Source: RPQJ01 sp963762315 (GTDB lineage: Bacteria > Pseudomonadota > Gammaproteobacteria > Steroidobacterales > Steroidobacteraceae). From it: a stretch of 64,000 nucleotides of DNA. The notes below the pieces were generated by a model. It did no database searches. It was not told the origin of the DNA and worked only from the letters and a program-made list of their open reading frames with translations. The stretch lies in the NCBI GenBank assembly GCA_963762315.1, contig CAVXKO010000007.1, positions 1-64,000 of the forward strand, written 5' to 3'. The position numbers and the translations under genes were made by a program. Below are positions 17,956 through 25,787 of this stretch, one piece after another; within the stretch, counting starts at the first letter, position 1; every line of letters starts with the position of its first letter.

Positions 17956-18183
17956 CTACGCCCAGCCACGGCCGCGGCCGTCGCTCGCCGGCCTGAATGC
18001 CTTCGCCAGCCAGTGCCCCGGATACAGAGGGTTGTACACGCGTAGAAACAGCGCGGCCGCCCGCGTCGGCTGTCTCAGCAGCAACGCCGCAAACTCGCCA
18101 TCCATATCTCCGAAGCCCGGCGCCTCGAGCGTCTTAAAGAGCGTGAGCAGTTCCTCCACGCTCAACCGCAGGATGTCATGCAT
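17956..18183 (-). CDS. Hypothetical 75-residue protein
   Basis: From the ATG at 18181-18183: MHDILRLSVEELLTLFKTLE, then GDMDGEFAALLL, YNPLYPGHWLAKAFRP and a Gly/Arg-rich end. The composition looks like a real helical protein, and the 'NPLYPGHWLAKAFRP' stretch suggests the start of a longer ancestral protein. I do not recognise the family. It follows the small coiled-coil ORF (18236-18391) on the same strand and may be a truncated gene. Confidence 0.4.
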   Translation of the reverse strand: MHDILRLSVEELLTLFKTLEAPGFGDMDGEFAALLLRQPTRAAALFLRVYNPLYPGHWLAKAFRPASDGRGRGWA

Positions 18184-18235
18184 CGCATGCCTCCGATCCG
18201 GACCCACTGTCGCCGGTAACACAGACTTCCCCGCC

Positions 18236-18391
18236 CTACGCCGATCCGCCCTGCTCCCTAACCCCTCGCTCCTGCACCAACGCTCCCAGCTTCGCCGCGA
18301 GCTGAACATTCCGGGCTCGCTCCACTTCGTTCCTGGCCTTCTCCGTTTCCTGGGTCATCCGTGAAACCGCACTGGCAGGATCGTCAGACAT
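18236..18391 (-). CDS. Small coiled-coil protein downstream of MFS gene (copy 1)
   Basis: 51 residues: MSDDPASAVSRMTQETEKAR followed by NEVERARNVQLAAKLGALVQ. It is highly charged and helical with heptad-like spacing. The first 32 codons are almost identical, in DNA and protein, to the ORF at 22927-23079, which also follows an MFS gene by ~100 bp. The C termini differ (this one ends GVREQGGSA). It is too short for most gene finders; conservation of frame in both copies argues it is translated. Confidence 0.5.
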   Translation of the reverse strand: MSDDPASAVSRMTQETEKARNEVERARNVQLAAKLGALVQERGVREQGGSA

Positions 18392-18489
18392 GGCAAGGGA
18401 CTTCGCACGCTCATGTGTGTGCTCCCGTCGGTACCTGACGCCGCCGAATCGGCAAAGCGCCGGCCCACATGCTGCCGCTCGATTCCACT

Positions 18490-19782
18490 CTAACGTTCAG
18501 CCTGCAATGCCACGCCCTTGACCTTTTCCATGTCTGCCGGGTAGCTGCGGGCGCCGCGCCATTCGACGAAGGCTGCGACGAATCCCGAGAGACAGACGAT
18601 GATCAGGGCGTTGTTCAGGCCTTTGGCGCCACCTCCCAACGCATCCGAGATCGCGCCCACGACGACGGGACCCCAGGCACCACCGAGCACATAGCTGCAG
18701 AAGACGGCCATGCCGTACGAGATGCCCCTGATGGCAGGCTCGACGACGTCCTGTGTTACCGCCGTAAGCGCCGGCATCCCGAGCATGGCCATCGCGCTCC
18801 AGACGCACATGAGCAGGAAGCCCGCGCCCTGGACGTCGAGAAGCAGCGCGGCAACCGCGCTGACCGCTGCCAGCAGGTCGCCGACAGCCAGCAGCAGCAT
18901 GCGGGCCCTTGGCTTCTCCTGTTGCCATCGGTCGGCGAGGACCCCGCCGATCACGGCACCGCCAATCGCCATCACGGCGATTACGAACATGGCCGTGCCG
19001 GCCCGGTCCTCGGCGATGCCCTGCGACCGCATGAAATACGCGGGAAGCCAGGTCAGCAGCGAGTAGTGCACGATGCTCCTTATTCCGTAACCGACATAGA
19101 GCCGCCTGAGAGTCGGGATTCTCAGGAGCGTCGATACTGAAGAGATGAAGCCTTGCTCGTTGCCCTGGTCGTCTACGTGCGCAAGCGTCCTGTAGTCCTT
19201 CATGAACCAGGCCAGTGTTCCGAGGAGGGCACCGGGTATCGCGAACACGAAGAACGGATACTGCCAGCCGCCCATGCTCTGCGAAATCAGTCCGCCGAGC
19301 AGGAAACCAAGGGAGGCGCCGAGCGGTACGACCAGGTTGAAAACGCCCATGACTCGGCCGCGCGATCCCGGCGGATACATGGCCGTGATCCAGGCCGCGC
19401 CGCCGGCGGCAAACGCGGATTCGCCGACGCCGACCATCATGCGCGGAATGAGCACGCCCAGAAAGCTCTTGCCGAGTCCGGTAATGAACGTGAATGCGCT
19501 CCACACAATCGCCATCAGACCGACCGCCTTTCTCCTGCTCCAGCGGTCGACGAGGTGGGCAATCGGCAACGAAAAGGCCGCCATGCTCAGAAAGAACAGC
19601 GTCTGCAGAGAACCGGCTTGCGCGTCGCTCAAGCCCAGTGCCACCTTCATCGGCTGCATCACGGCGGCCAGGACCTGCCGGTCCATGTAGTTCACCATGT
19701 ACAGCAGTGAACACGTGATGAGCACGCCATGCGCTGCCCAGCCGCCGACCTTGAAGTCCTTGTTGCCTGGGCCCCCGTTCAT
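18490..19782 (-). CDS. MFS transporter, spinster-like (paralogue A)
   Basis: 430 residues, about 12 transmembrane helices. The start MNGGPGNKDFKVGGWAAHGV is followed by TM1 and the MFS motif region (LVDRWSRRKAVGLMAIVWS, near residues 76-94), then a second-half motif. Similar proteins are annotated as spinster-family or aromatic-compound/hexuronate-type MFS permeases; the substrate cannot be assigned. The upstream gene on the same strand is a 3-hydroxyacyl-CoA dehydrogenase (78-bp gap), so export or import of an acyl or hydroxy acid is possible. Paralogue B (23178-24470) has the same length, flanks and downstream small ORF. Confidence 0.85.
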   Translation of the reverse strand: MNGGPGNKDFKVGGWAAHGVLITCSLLYMVNYMDRQVLAAVMQPMKVALGLSDAQAGSLQTLFFLSMAAFSLPIAHLVDRWSRRKAVGLMAIVWSAFTFITGLGKSFLGVLIPRMMVGVGESAFAAGGAAWITAMYPPGSRGRVMGVFNLVVPLGASLGFLLGGLISQSMGGWQYPFFVFAIPGALLGTLAWFMKDYRTLAHVDDQGNEQGFISSVSTLLRIPTLRRLYVGYGIRSIVHYSLLTWLPAYFMRSQGIAEDRAGTAMFVIAVMAIGGAVIGGVLADRWQQEKPRARMLLLAVGDLLAAVSAVAALLLDVQGAGFLLMCVWSAMAMLGMPALTAVTQDVVEPAIRGISYGMAVFCSYVLGGAWGPVVVGAISDALGGGAKGLNNALIIVCLSGFVAAFVEWRGARSYPADMEKVKGVALQAER

Positions 19783-19860
19783 TTCCCTATCCCCCCTGCC
19801 TGGTGTCTTGATTGACGGAGCATGGGCGGTGCTGACCGAGCTCGACGGCCGCAGATCCGC

Positions 19861-20823
19861 CTACGGGGTCGTCCCGATGCGCGCCACGATGTCGGGAACG
19901 CGCGAGGCGTCCGGCACCGCGAGGAAGTCGGGAGCCGCATACGCCGGGTTCGGGTACCTGTAGAAGCCCTCGCCGCCCAGCATTCCCTGGAGTCCCCGGT
20001 CGAGGAAGCGCTCCTTCACGTACGCCGCGACCTTCAGCAGTTCCGGGTCTCTTCTCACCGTGCCCCAGTAACTGCTTCCGTCGTACACGGTCTTCATGCC
20101 TACCATGTCGACCATGCCGCAGGGACCCATCGCGCAACCACGGTTGGCAATCATGAAGGTCCGGTCGACGTCCTCGGGCCTGGCAACGCCGTTGATGACC
20201 AGCGAGACAGCAGCGGTCAAAAGCGGCACGTACCAGCTGTTCATCACGCAGCCGTTCTGCTCCTTCTGCACCGGGATCGGCACCAGGCCGAGCTCGATGG
20301 TGAAGTTCGTGACGGCAGTCAGCGTGTCCGGGGCAGTGCCCGCATGCGCCATGACCTCGGCCAGATTGCGCTGCCACATCAGGTTCACGAAGTGCAGCGC
20401 GCAGAACTTCTCCGGCCGGCCGGTCGCCTCGGCAAAATCGCGCGGCAGGAACGTGGAGGAATTCGTGGCGACAAGCGTGCGCGGCGGCAACAGGTCCGCC
20501 ATGTCGCGATAGGCGCGAGTCTTGATGTCCGGCACTTCCGGCACGGCTTCGATGACAAAATCGGCCCGGGCCACCGCAGCCCTCAGGTCCCCCGCAAGCG
20601 TAAGCCGGGCACGGGTCGCGGCGATGTCGGCGTCGCTCGCACCGAGCGCGGCCTGATAGACCTGCGCGTACGTATCGTGCGCCAACTTCGCTTTCTGCAG
20701 CGCCTCCGGGAACGGGTCGTAGATGACGACGGTCTTGCCCTTGAATGCGCTGTGCCAGCCGATCTGACCACCGAGCACGCCGGCCCCGAGTACGGTCAGC
20801 GTGTCGAGATGACTGCGACTCAT
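19861..20823 (-). CDS. 3-hydroxyacyl-CoA dehydrogenase (NAD-dependent, HADH family)
   Basis: 320 residues if started at the second ATG (20821-20823), which has GGAG at a proper 8-bp distance; the ATG at 20829 is too close to that box. The Rossmann motif GAGVLGGQIG is near the N terminus, followed by the acidic residue of the NAD loop (IYDPFPEA). The catalytic-domain signatures are IEAVPEVPDIK, NSSTFLPRDFA, ALHFVNLMWQRNLAEV and NGCVMNSWYVP. It oxidises 3-hydroxyacyl-CoA to 3-ketoacyl-CoA, or reduces a related substrate. It lies directly upstream of, and is co-directional with, MFS paralogue A. Confidence 0.85.
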   Translation of the reverse strand: MSRSHLDTLTVLGAGVLGGQIGWHSAFKGKTVVIYDPFPEALQKAKLAHDTYAQVYQAALGASDADIAATRARLTLAGDLRAAVARADFVIEAVPEVPDIKTRAYRDMADLLPPRTLVATNSSTFLPRDFAEATGRPEKFCALHFVNLMWQRNLAEVMAHAGTAPDTLTAVTNFTIELGLVPIPVQKEQNGCVMNSWYVPLLTAAVSLVINGVARPEDVDRTFMIANRGCAMGPCGMVDMVGMKTVYDGSSYWGTVRRDPELLKVAAYVKERFLDRGLQGMLGGEGFYRYPNPAYAAPDFLAVPDASRVPDIVARIGTTP

Positions 20824-20839
20824 GTTCATGACTCCTTCG

Positions 20840-20977
20840 CTATTGAACTATTCGATCGACCGCGCATGCGTTGTATCTGTACGAGTATGTCGAAACGAGA
20901 TCGCGGATGCGCTTTCGATCCTCCTCGTTCACGGTATTCGAGCCAACTGCCCGGCCGAGAAAGAAAGCACCCGCCAT
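20840..20977 (-). pseudogene. Possible SnoaL/NTF2-like N-terminal remnant
   Basis: 45 codons with EEDRKRIRDLVSTYSYRYNA and AVDRIV before a TAG. This resembles the first helix of SnoaL-like polyketide-cyclase/NTF2-fold proteins, which are common near dehydrogenases. It ends 17 bp before the 3-hydroxyacyl-CoA dehydrogenase start. It could be a leader peptide or a leftover fragment. The assignment is weak. The rest of 20830-21022 shows nothing else. Confidence 0.25.
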
Positions 20978-21022
20978 GACCAGCGGACGACGCGCACTAC
21001 CTGGCATTCAATGTCGCTCTCC

Positions 21023-22930
21023 CTATTCTGTCGTGGCCCGCTCCTGCATCAGCACCTTCTCGAACCGACCGATGATCTTCTGCTGCGCTTCGTTCGCACT
21101 TGCCACCGTCGAGAGCTCTTGCGTCAGCGCCGCATTCTCCCGCTGCAGCGTCGCAATCCTCACCTGGCTGTGCGACGTCGCCGCCGCCTTCGCAAGCGAG
21201 TGCAGCAGCTCCACCTCGTCCGGATCGAGTAGCGTGTGATTCACGTGCGCGCCGTACAGCACCACCGCGGCAAGCACATGCTGGTTCACGATCGGGATCG
21301 CCAGCACCGGCAGCGCCGCGCCGTCCGGCACGCCGGCAGGCAACAACTGCGGATCATCGAGCTTCAACGGCTCATGGTCCGCCTGCAGATAGCGCACCAG
21401 AAGACCGTCCGCCTCGAGACTCGCGACATGCGCATCATTCCAGCCCTGCGCCAGCACCCGCTTGAGCAGACCCTCAGCCGCCTCGCGATAGAAGAGCGCA
21501 GCCGATGCCAGATCGAGGTTCCGTGCCGGCTCCGTCACCAGCGCCTCAGCGATAACGCGCTCATCGCTCGCAAACGGCAGTGCCGCCGTCACTCTTCTCA
21601 GCCGCTCCTCGGCCCGATGATGCTTGCGGAACAGTACTCGATCCACGAGCACAGTGATCCCGTGCGACGCCCGGTGCAGCACGAGGCCGAGACCGATGGC
21701 CGCGAGGCCTTCGAGGCCGAACGCCAGGCCCGAGTGCTCGATCATCCGGCCGAACAGCCAGTGCAGGACAGCCAGGAAGATGACGACCAGCGTCGACACC
21801 ACGCCGAATACCAGTGTGCGGCTGACAGCGAACTGAACGTCAACGACGCGCTCGCGCAGCACGGCATAGCCGACGGAAAGCGGGAAAAGCACTCCGACCG
21901 TCACCACGAACAGCCAGTTGGCCGGCGTCAGCTGACTGCCGTCGTTCGTCTCTGCCGTGACAAACGAGAACGTTCCGATCGTCAGCAAGATGACGATGTT
22001 CGCCATTGCGATGCCGAGGCCGAGTATCGCCCAACGGAGTCGGGCTTTGGTCGCTCCGTCGGATCGCCGGTACGTTTTCGTGAGTGCGACGATTGACGCA
22101 ATGAGGACCAGCACACCGACCACGACCCAGACTAGGTAGGGTCCCGTGGCATACACCGGGCCGTCGAACGCTCGGATGTGCAGCCGGCCAACGATGAATG
22201 CGGTCCAGCCGAGTGCGAGGACCAGCATCGCCGCGCGCCGCCACCACGGCCAGCGCGTCATCGAGTTGCGCGGGAATGTCAGCGCGAACGGCAGAAACGC
22301 GACGATGAAAGTCATTGTCAGCGGTGGCAGGAAGTAGAGGAGATTGAAGCCAGGACGCGCTTCGAAACCCAGGTAATAATCGGCGAACACACGCGTTGGA
22401 AACCCCGGCAGGTACGCGAACAGCAGTGACCACGTCATGAGGCCTGGGCGCACCCAGACCATGAATACGCCGATCAACACACCCAGGGTCAGGCCCGCGA
22501 GGCGCGCTACCAGCGCCAGCTTATCGTTGAGCGTGGGCAGGTATTGCACCCGCTCCGGCGCAACTGCAACCAGGGACCGCGTGCCGTCCGCATGCCGCAC
22601 CGGCAAGCTCGCGCTGAACCCTTCCGGCATGTTGCGGTAACTTGCCAGCACCCAGTCGGACTCCCGGCCCGGATCGAACTCGAGCACGTCACCGGCCTTG
22701 AGCCCCGCGCGATCCGCGACCCCGCCCGGCGTCACAGCCGTGATCCGCTTCGCATGACCGCCGATCCACTCGCCCTGGTACTGCAGGTCTGCCCGAACCA
22801 GATCGAACACCTTCACGATCGGCCAGTAATTGGCCAGCACGAACGCGGCGAGCGCCACCGCGAACGCGGTGTTTATCGCTCTGACGAAGGTTCGCGGCTG
22901 TGTGGCGTTATTCATTCTGGCCTCGATCAC
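21023..22930 (-). CDS. Membrane sensor-like protein: PDZ + multi-TM + GAF + coiled coil
   Basis: 635 residues from a GTG at 22928-22930; an ATG 15 bp downstream is an alternative. Order: TM1 (~20-36), a PDZ-like segment (RITAVTPGGVADRAGLKAGDVLEF, ~62-85), six or seven TM helices (~140-400), a short linker, a GAF-like domain (~450-590, with LPVLAIPIVNQHVLAAVVLYG), and a C-terminal coiled coil (TLQRENAALTQELSTVAS). There is no histidine kinase, GGDEF or HTH domain. The GTG overlaps the stop of the small coiled-coil ORF (22927-23079) as GTGA, indicating coupling. It is probably a signal-input protein whose effector is encoded elsewhere or by the adjacent small protein. Confidence 0.75.
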   Translation of the reverse strand: MIEARMNNATQPRTFVRAINTAFAVALAAFVLANYWPIVKVFDLVRADLQYQGEWIGGHAKRITAVTPGGVADRAGLKAGDVLEFDPGRESDWVLASYRNMPEGFSASLPVRHADGTRSLVAVAPERVQYLPTLNDKLALVARLAGLTLGVLIGVFMVWVRPGLMTWSLLFAYLPGFPTRVFADYYLGFEARPGFNLLYFLPPLTMTFIVAFLPFALTFPRNSMTRWPWWRRAAMLVLALGWTAFIVGRLHIRAFDGPVYATGPYLVWVVVGVLVLIASIVALTKTYRRSDGATKARLRWAILGLGIAMANIVILLTIGTFSFVTAETNDGSQLTPANWLFVVTVGVLFPLSVGYAVLRERVVDVQFAVSRTLVFGVVSTLVVIFLAVLHWLFGRMIEHSGLAFGLEGLAAIGLGLVLHRASHGITVLVDRVLFRKHHRAEERLRRVTAALPFASDERVIAEALVTEPARNLDLASAALFYREAAEGLLKRVLAQGWNDAHVASLEADGLLVRYLQADHEPLKLDDPQLLPAGVPDGAALPVLAIPIVNQHVLAAVVLYGAHVNHTLLDPDEVELLHSLAKAAATSHSQVRIATLQRENAALTQELSTVASANEAQQKIIGRFEKVLMQERATTE

Positions 22931-23079
22931 GCACCGCTCGCCATGCGCTCCCGGACCAGTGCTCGCAGTTCCGCAACCGATGCCTCGAGCTGATCATTCC
23001 GGGCTCGCTCCACTTCGTTCCTGGCCTTCTCCGTTTCCTTGGTCATTCGTGAAACCGCACTGGCAGGATCGTCAGACAT
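22927..23079 (-). CDS. Small coiled-coil protein downstream of MFS gene (copy 2)
   Basis: 50 residues: MSDDPASAVSRMTKETEKAR then NEVERARNDQLEASVAELRA, ending RERMASGA. It shares its N-terminal 32 residues with 18236-18391 and has an even better heptad pattern after that. Its stop overlaps the GTG of the PDZ/GAF membrane protein (GTGA), so it is the middle gene of an MFS / coiled-coil / sensor series. The function is unknown. Confidence 0.55.
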   Translation of the reverse strand: MSDDPASAVSRMTKETEKARNEVERARNDQLEASVAELRALVRERMASGA

Positions 23080-23177
23080 GGCAAGGGACTTCGCGCGCTC
23101 ATATGTGTGCTCCCGTCGGTACCTGACGCCGCCGTGTCGGCAAAGCGCCGGCCCACATGCTGCTGCTCGATTCCACC

Positions 23178-24470
23178 CTAACGTTCAGCCTGCAATGCCA
23201 CGCCCTTGACCTTGTCCATGTCAGCCGGGTAGGTGCGTGCGCCTCGCCATTCCACGTAGGCGGCGACGAATCCAGCGAGACAGACGATCATCAGGGCGTT
23301 CCTCAGGCCCTCGGCGCCGCCGCCCAGGCCATCTGAGATCGCGCCCACGACGACCGGTCCCCAGGCGCCACCGAGCAGATAACTGCAGAAGACGGCCAGG
23401 CCGAACGACAGGGTCTTGACTGCAGGCTCGGCGACGTCCTGCGTGACCGCCGAAAGCGCCGGCATACCCACCATGGACATCGCAGCCCAGACACAAATGA
23501 GCAGATAGCCCGCGCCCTGGACGTTGAGGAGCAGTGCGGCGATCGCACAGACGGCACTCAGCAGGTCGCTCGTGGCCAGCACCAGCATGCGGCCTTTCGG
23601 GTTCCTCTTGTGCCATCGGTCTGCGAGGACTCCACCGATCGCGGGACCGAATATCGACATCAAGGCTGTTGCCCCCACGGCCATTCCGGCCTCGTCCTCG
23701 GCGATGCCCTGTGAACGCATGAAATACGCAGCAAGCCAGCTCAGCAGCGCGTAGTTCACGAAGCTCCTGACTCCAAAGCCGACGTATAGCCACCTCAGGG
23801 TCGGGATCTTCAGGAGCATGGAGACCGAAGCGACGAAGCCGTGCTCGTTGCCCTGGTCGTCCACGTGCCGCACCGTCCGGTAGTCCCTCATGAAAAAGGC
23901 CAGTGTTCCGAGAACGATGCCCGGTATCGCGAACACGAAGAACGGGTACTGCCACCCCCCCATTCGCTTCGAGATCAGTCCGCCGAGGACAAAACCGAGA
24001 GATATGCCAGCCACCACCAGCATGTTGAAGATGCCCAGGACGCGGCCGCGCGATTCGGGCGGATAGACGCCGGTGATCCAGGCCGTGCCGCCCGCACCGA
24101 ACGCCGCTTCACCGACGCCGACGATCGTGCGCGGAACGAGTACGCCCAGGTAGCTCCTGCCGAGTCCTGTGATGAAGGTGAATGCGCTCCACACGATCGC
24201 CATCACAGCAATCGCCTTCCTCCGGCTCCAGCGGTCGACGAGGTAGGACACCGGCAGAGAGAAAGCCATCATGCCCAGGAAGAACGCCGTCTGCAGGGAG
24301 CCGGCCTGCGCGTCGGTCAGGCCGAGCGCCTCCTTCATCGGCTGCATCACGACGGCCAGGACGTACCGGTCCATGTAGTTGAACAGGTACAGCAGCGAGC
24401 ACACGATGAGCACGTAATGCGCTCGCCGGCCGCCGAGCGTGAAGTGCTTGTTGCCTGGGTCGCCGTTCAT
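23178..24470 (-). CDS. MFS transporter, spinster-like (paralogue B)
   Basis: 430 residues when started at the ATG matching paralogue A (MNGDPGNKHFTLGGRRAHYV; 24468-24470). An in-frame upstream extension to 24512 is unlikely. The TM topology and the LVDRWSRRKAIAVMAIVWS motif match paralogue A, with which it shares most residues. The homologous block also covers ~70 bp upstream and ~180 bp downstream. Here the upstream co-directional gene is an SDR dehydrogenase. The two copies probably transport related compounds handled by different dehydrogenases. Confidence 0.85.
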   Translation of the reverse strand: MNGDPGNKHFTLGGRRAHYVLIVCSLLYLFNYMDRYVLAVVMQPMKEALGLTDAQAGSLQTAFFLGMMAFSLPVSYLVDRWSRRKAIAVMAIVWSAFTFITGLGRSYLGVLVPRTIVGVGEAAFGAGGTAWITGVYPPESRGRVLGIFNMLVVAGISLGFVLGGLISKRMGGWQYPFFVFAIPGIVLGTLAFFMRDYRTVRHVDDQGNEHGFVASVSMLLKIPTLRWLYVGFGVRSFVNYALLSWLAAYFMRSQGIAEDEAGMAVGATALMSIFGPAIGGVLADRWHKRNPKGRMLVLATSDLLSAVCAIAALLLNVQGAGYLLICVWAAMSMVGMPALSAVTQDVAEPAVKTLSFGLAVFCSYLLGGAWGPVVVGAISDGLGGGAEGLRNALMIVCLAGFVAAYVEWRGARTYPADMDKVKGVALQAER

Positions 24471-24569
24471 TTCCCTATGTCCCCCTGCCCGGTGTCTTGA
24501 TTGCCGGAGCATGGGCGTTGCCGACCGAGCGCGATGGTTGCAGATCCCCTCGCTTGCGGACGCCGCGCC

Positions 24570-25373
24570 TCACACCGCTGTGAATCCCCCATCCACGACG
24601 AGCTCGGCCCCGGTCACAAACGAGCTGTCGTCGGACGCGAGGTAACGGATGGCCTTTGCGACGTCATCCGCCTCGCCCAGCCGTCCGATCGGGTGCTTCG
24701 ATACGATGAAGGCACGGGACTCATCGTCGTTCTTTCCGTACCCCAACGCCGTCGCGGTACTCACCAAACCTTCCCACATCGGCGTACGGATGACGGCAGG
24801 ATGCACCGAGTTCACGCGTACGCCAGTCTTGAGCAGGGCGCACTCGACGGCCGCCGACTTCGTGAACAGCCGCACCCCGCCCTTCGTCATGTTGTAAGCG
24901 GACTGAAATGCCGATCCAACGATTCCAGCCACGGACGACAGGTTGACGATCGATCCGCCCTTCGGTCGCGTGGTCGAGCCCTCTGTCATCGCGCGGATGC
25001 CGTACTTCGTGCCGAGAAACACTCCGTCGAGATTGATGCGGCAGATCCAGTGCCAGTCATCTAGCGTCAGGTCCGCGAGCGGCTTGACGAGTTCCACGCC
25101 CGCGTTGTTAACCAGCACGTCGAGCCCGCCGAACGTCGTGCAGAGATCGCTCATGACCGATTTCCAGTCCTCCTCACTCGTCACGTCCAGATGCCGGAAA
25201 TGCGCCTGATGCCCAGCGGCGCGAATTCGCGCGACGGTTGCCTCGCCTGTCGCGTCATTCACGTCCGTGACCACGACCACGGCACCGGCTTCCGCCAGCA
25301 CCTCGGCTGTTCGCGCCCCGATCCCCTGCCCGGCCCCGGACACCAGAGCCACCTTGCCCTTGAGTTCACACAT
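24570..25373 (-). CDS. Short-chain dehydrogenase/reductase (classical SDR)
   Basis: 267 residues. Cofactor motif GAGQGIG at residues 13-19 (an Ala replaces the second position of TGxxxGIG), D37 of VTDVND suggesting NAD(H), NNAG at 89-92, catalytic Ser146/147 (NLSSVAG), Tyr160 and Lys164 (YNMTK). The C-terminal region ends in the usual ...GRLGEADDVAKAIRYLASDDSSFVTGAELVVDGG. It is a tetrameric alcohol/ketone oxidoreductase of unknown substrate. It sits ~100 bp upstream of MFS paralogue B on the same strand. Confidence 0.9.
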   Translation of the reverse strand: MCELKGKVALVSGAGQGIGARTAEVLAEAGAVVVVTDVNDATGEATVARIRAAGHQAHFRHLDVTSEEDWKSVMSDLCTTFGGLDVLVNNAGVELVKPLADLTLDDWHWICRINLDGVFLGTKYGIRAMTEGSTTRPKGGSIVNLSSVAGIVGSAFQSAYNMTKGGVRLFTKSAAVECALLKTGVRVNSVHPAVIRTPMWEGLVSTATALGYGKNDDESRAFIVSKHPIGRLGEADDVAKAIRYLASDDSSFVTGAELVVDGGFTAV

Positions 25374-25443
25374 CTGAACTATCCCTCCTGAGTTGAGCGT
25401 GCGATTGCACTCCGGCTACCCCCCGCCCCGCCGGGCTCGAGTC

Positions 25444-25731
25444 CTAAACCCCCTCCACACCCACAATGTTCGCGTGGCTCGCTTCCTGTCTCAGTGCCTT
25501 GAGCGACTGGTAGGCCGGGCTCACGTAGAACGACTGCGCTGCCGCCTGTGACGGAAATTCAAAGATCACGAGCCGCGTCGGCTTCCAGTCGCCCTCGATC
25601 ACCATGTGTGCGCCGCCACGCACGAGATACCGACCGCCGGCGGCCTCGATCACCGGTTTGATCTTCGCCATGTACTCCTGGTACTTCGGCAGGTCGTGAA
25701 TCGTCACGTCAAAGATCGCGCAGTACGCCAT
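25444..25731 (-). CDS. DUF1330 family protein (copy 1)
   Basis: 95 residues from the ATG at 25729-25731. It is a ferredoxin-like alpha/beta barrel monomer with the family pattern: IFDVTIHDLPKYQEYMAKI, GGRYLVRGG, EGDWKPTRLVIFEFPS, A..FY.SP.YQ.LK.LR. DUF1330 proteins are small cytoplasmic dimers of unknown role. It is 56 bp downstream of the TolB/TPR gene (25788-27485). The same two-gene order recurs at 53531-55568, and the two DUF1330 proteins differ at only about a dozen positions. Confidence 0.85.
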   Translation of the reverse strand: MAYCAIFDVTIHDLPKYQEYMAKIKPVIEAAGGRYLVRGGAHMVIEGDWKPTRLVIFEFPSQAAAQSFYVSPAYQSLKALRQEASHANIVGVEGV

Positions 25732-25787
25732 GTGGTCGCTCTCCTCGTGCTGCTCGCTTCCTGTGAGACCGGCTCGCACCCGGTTCG

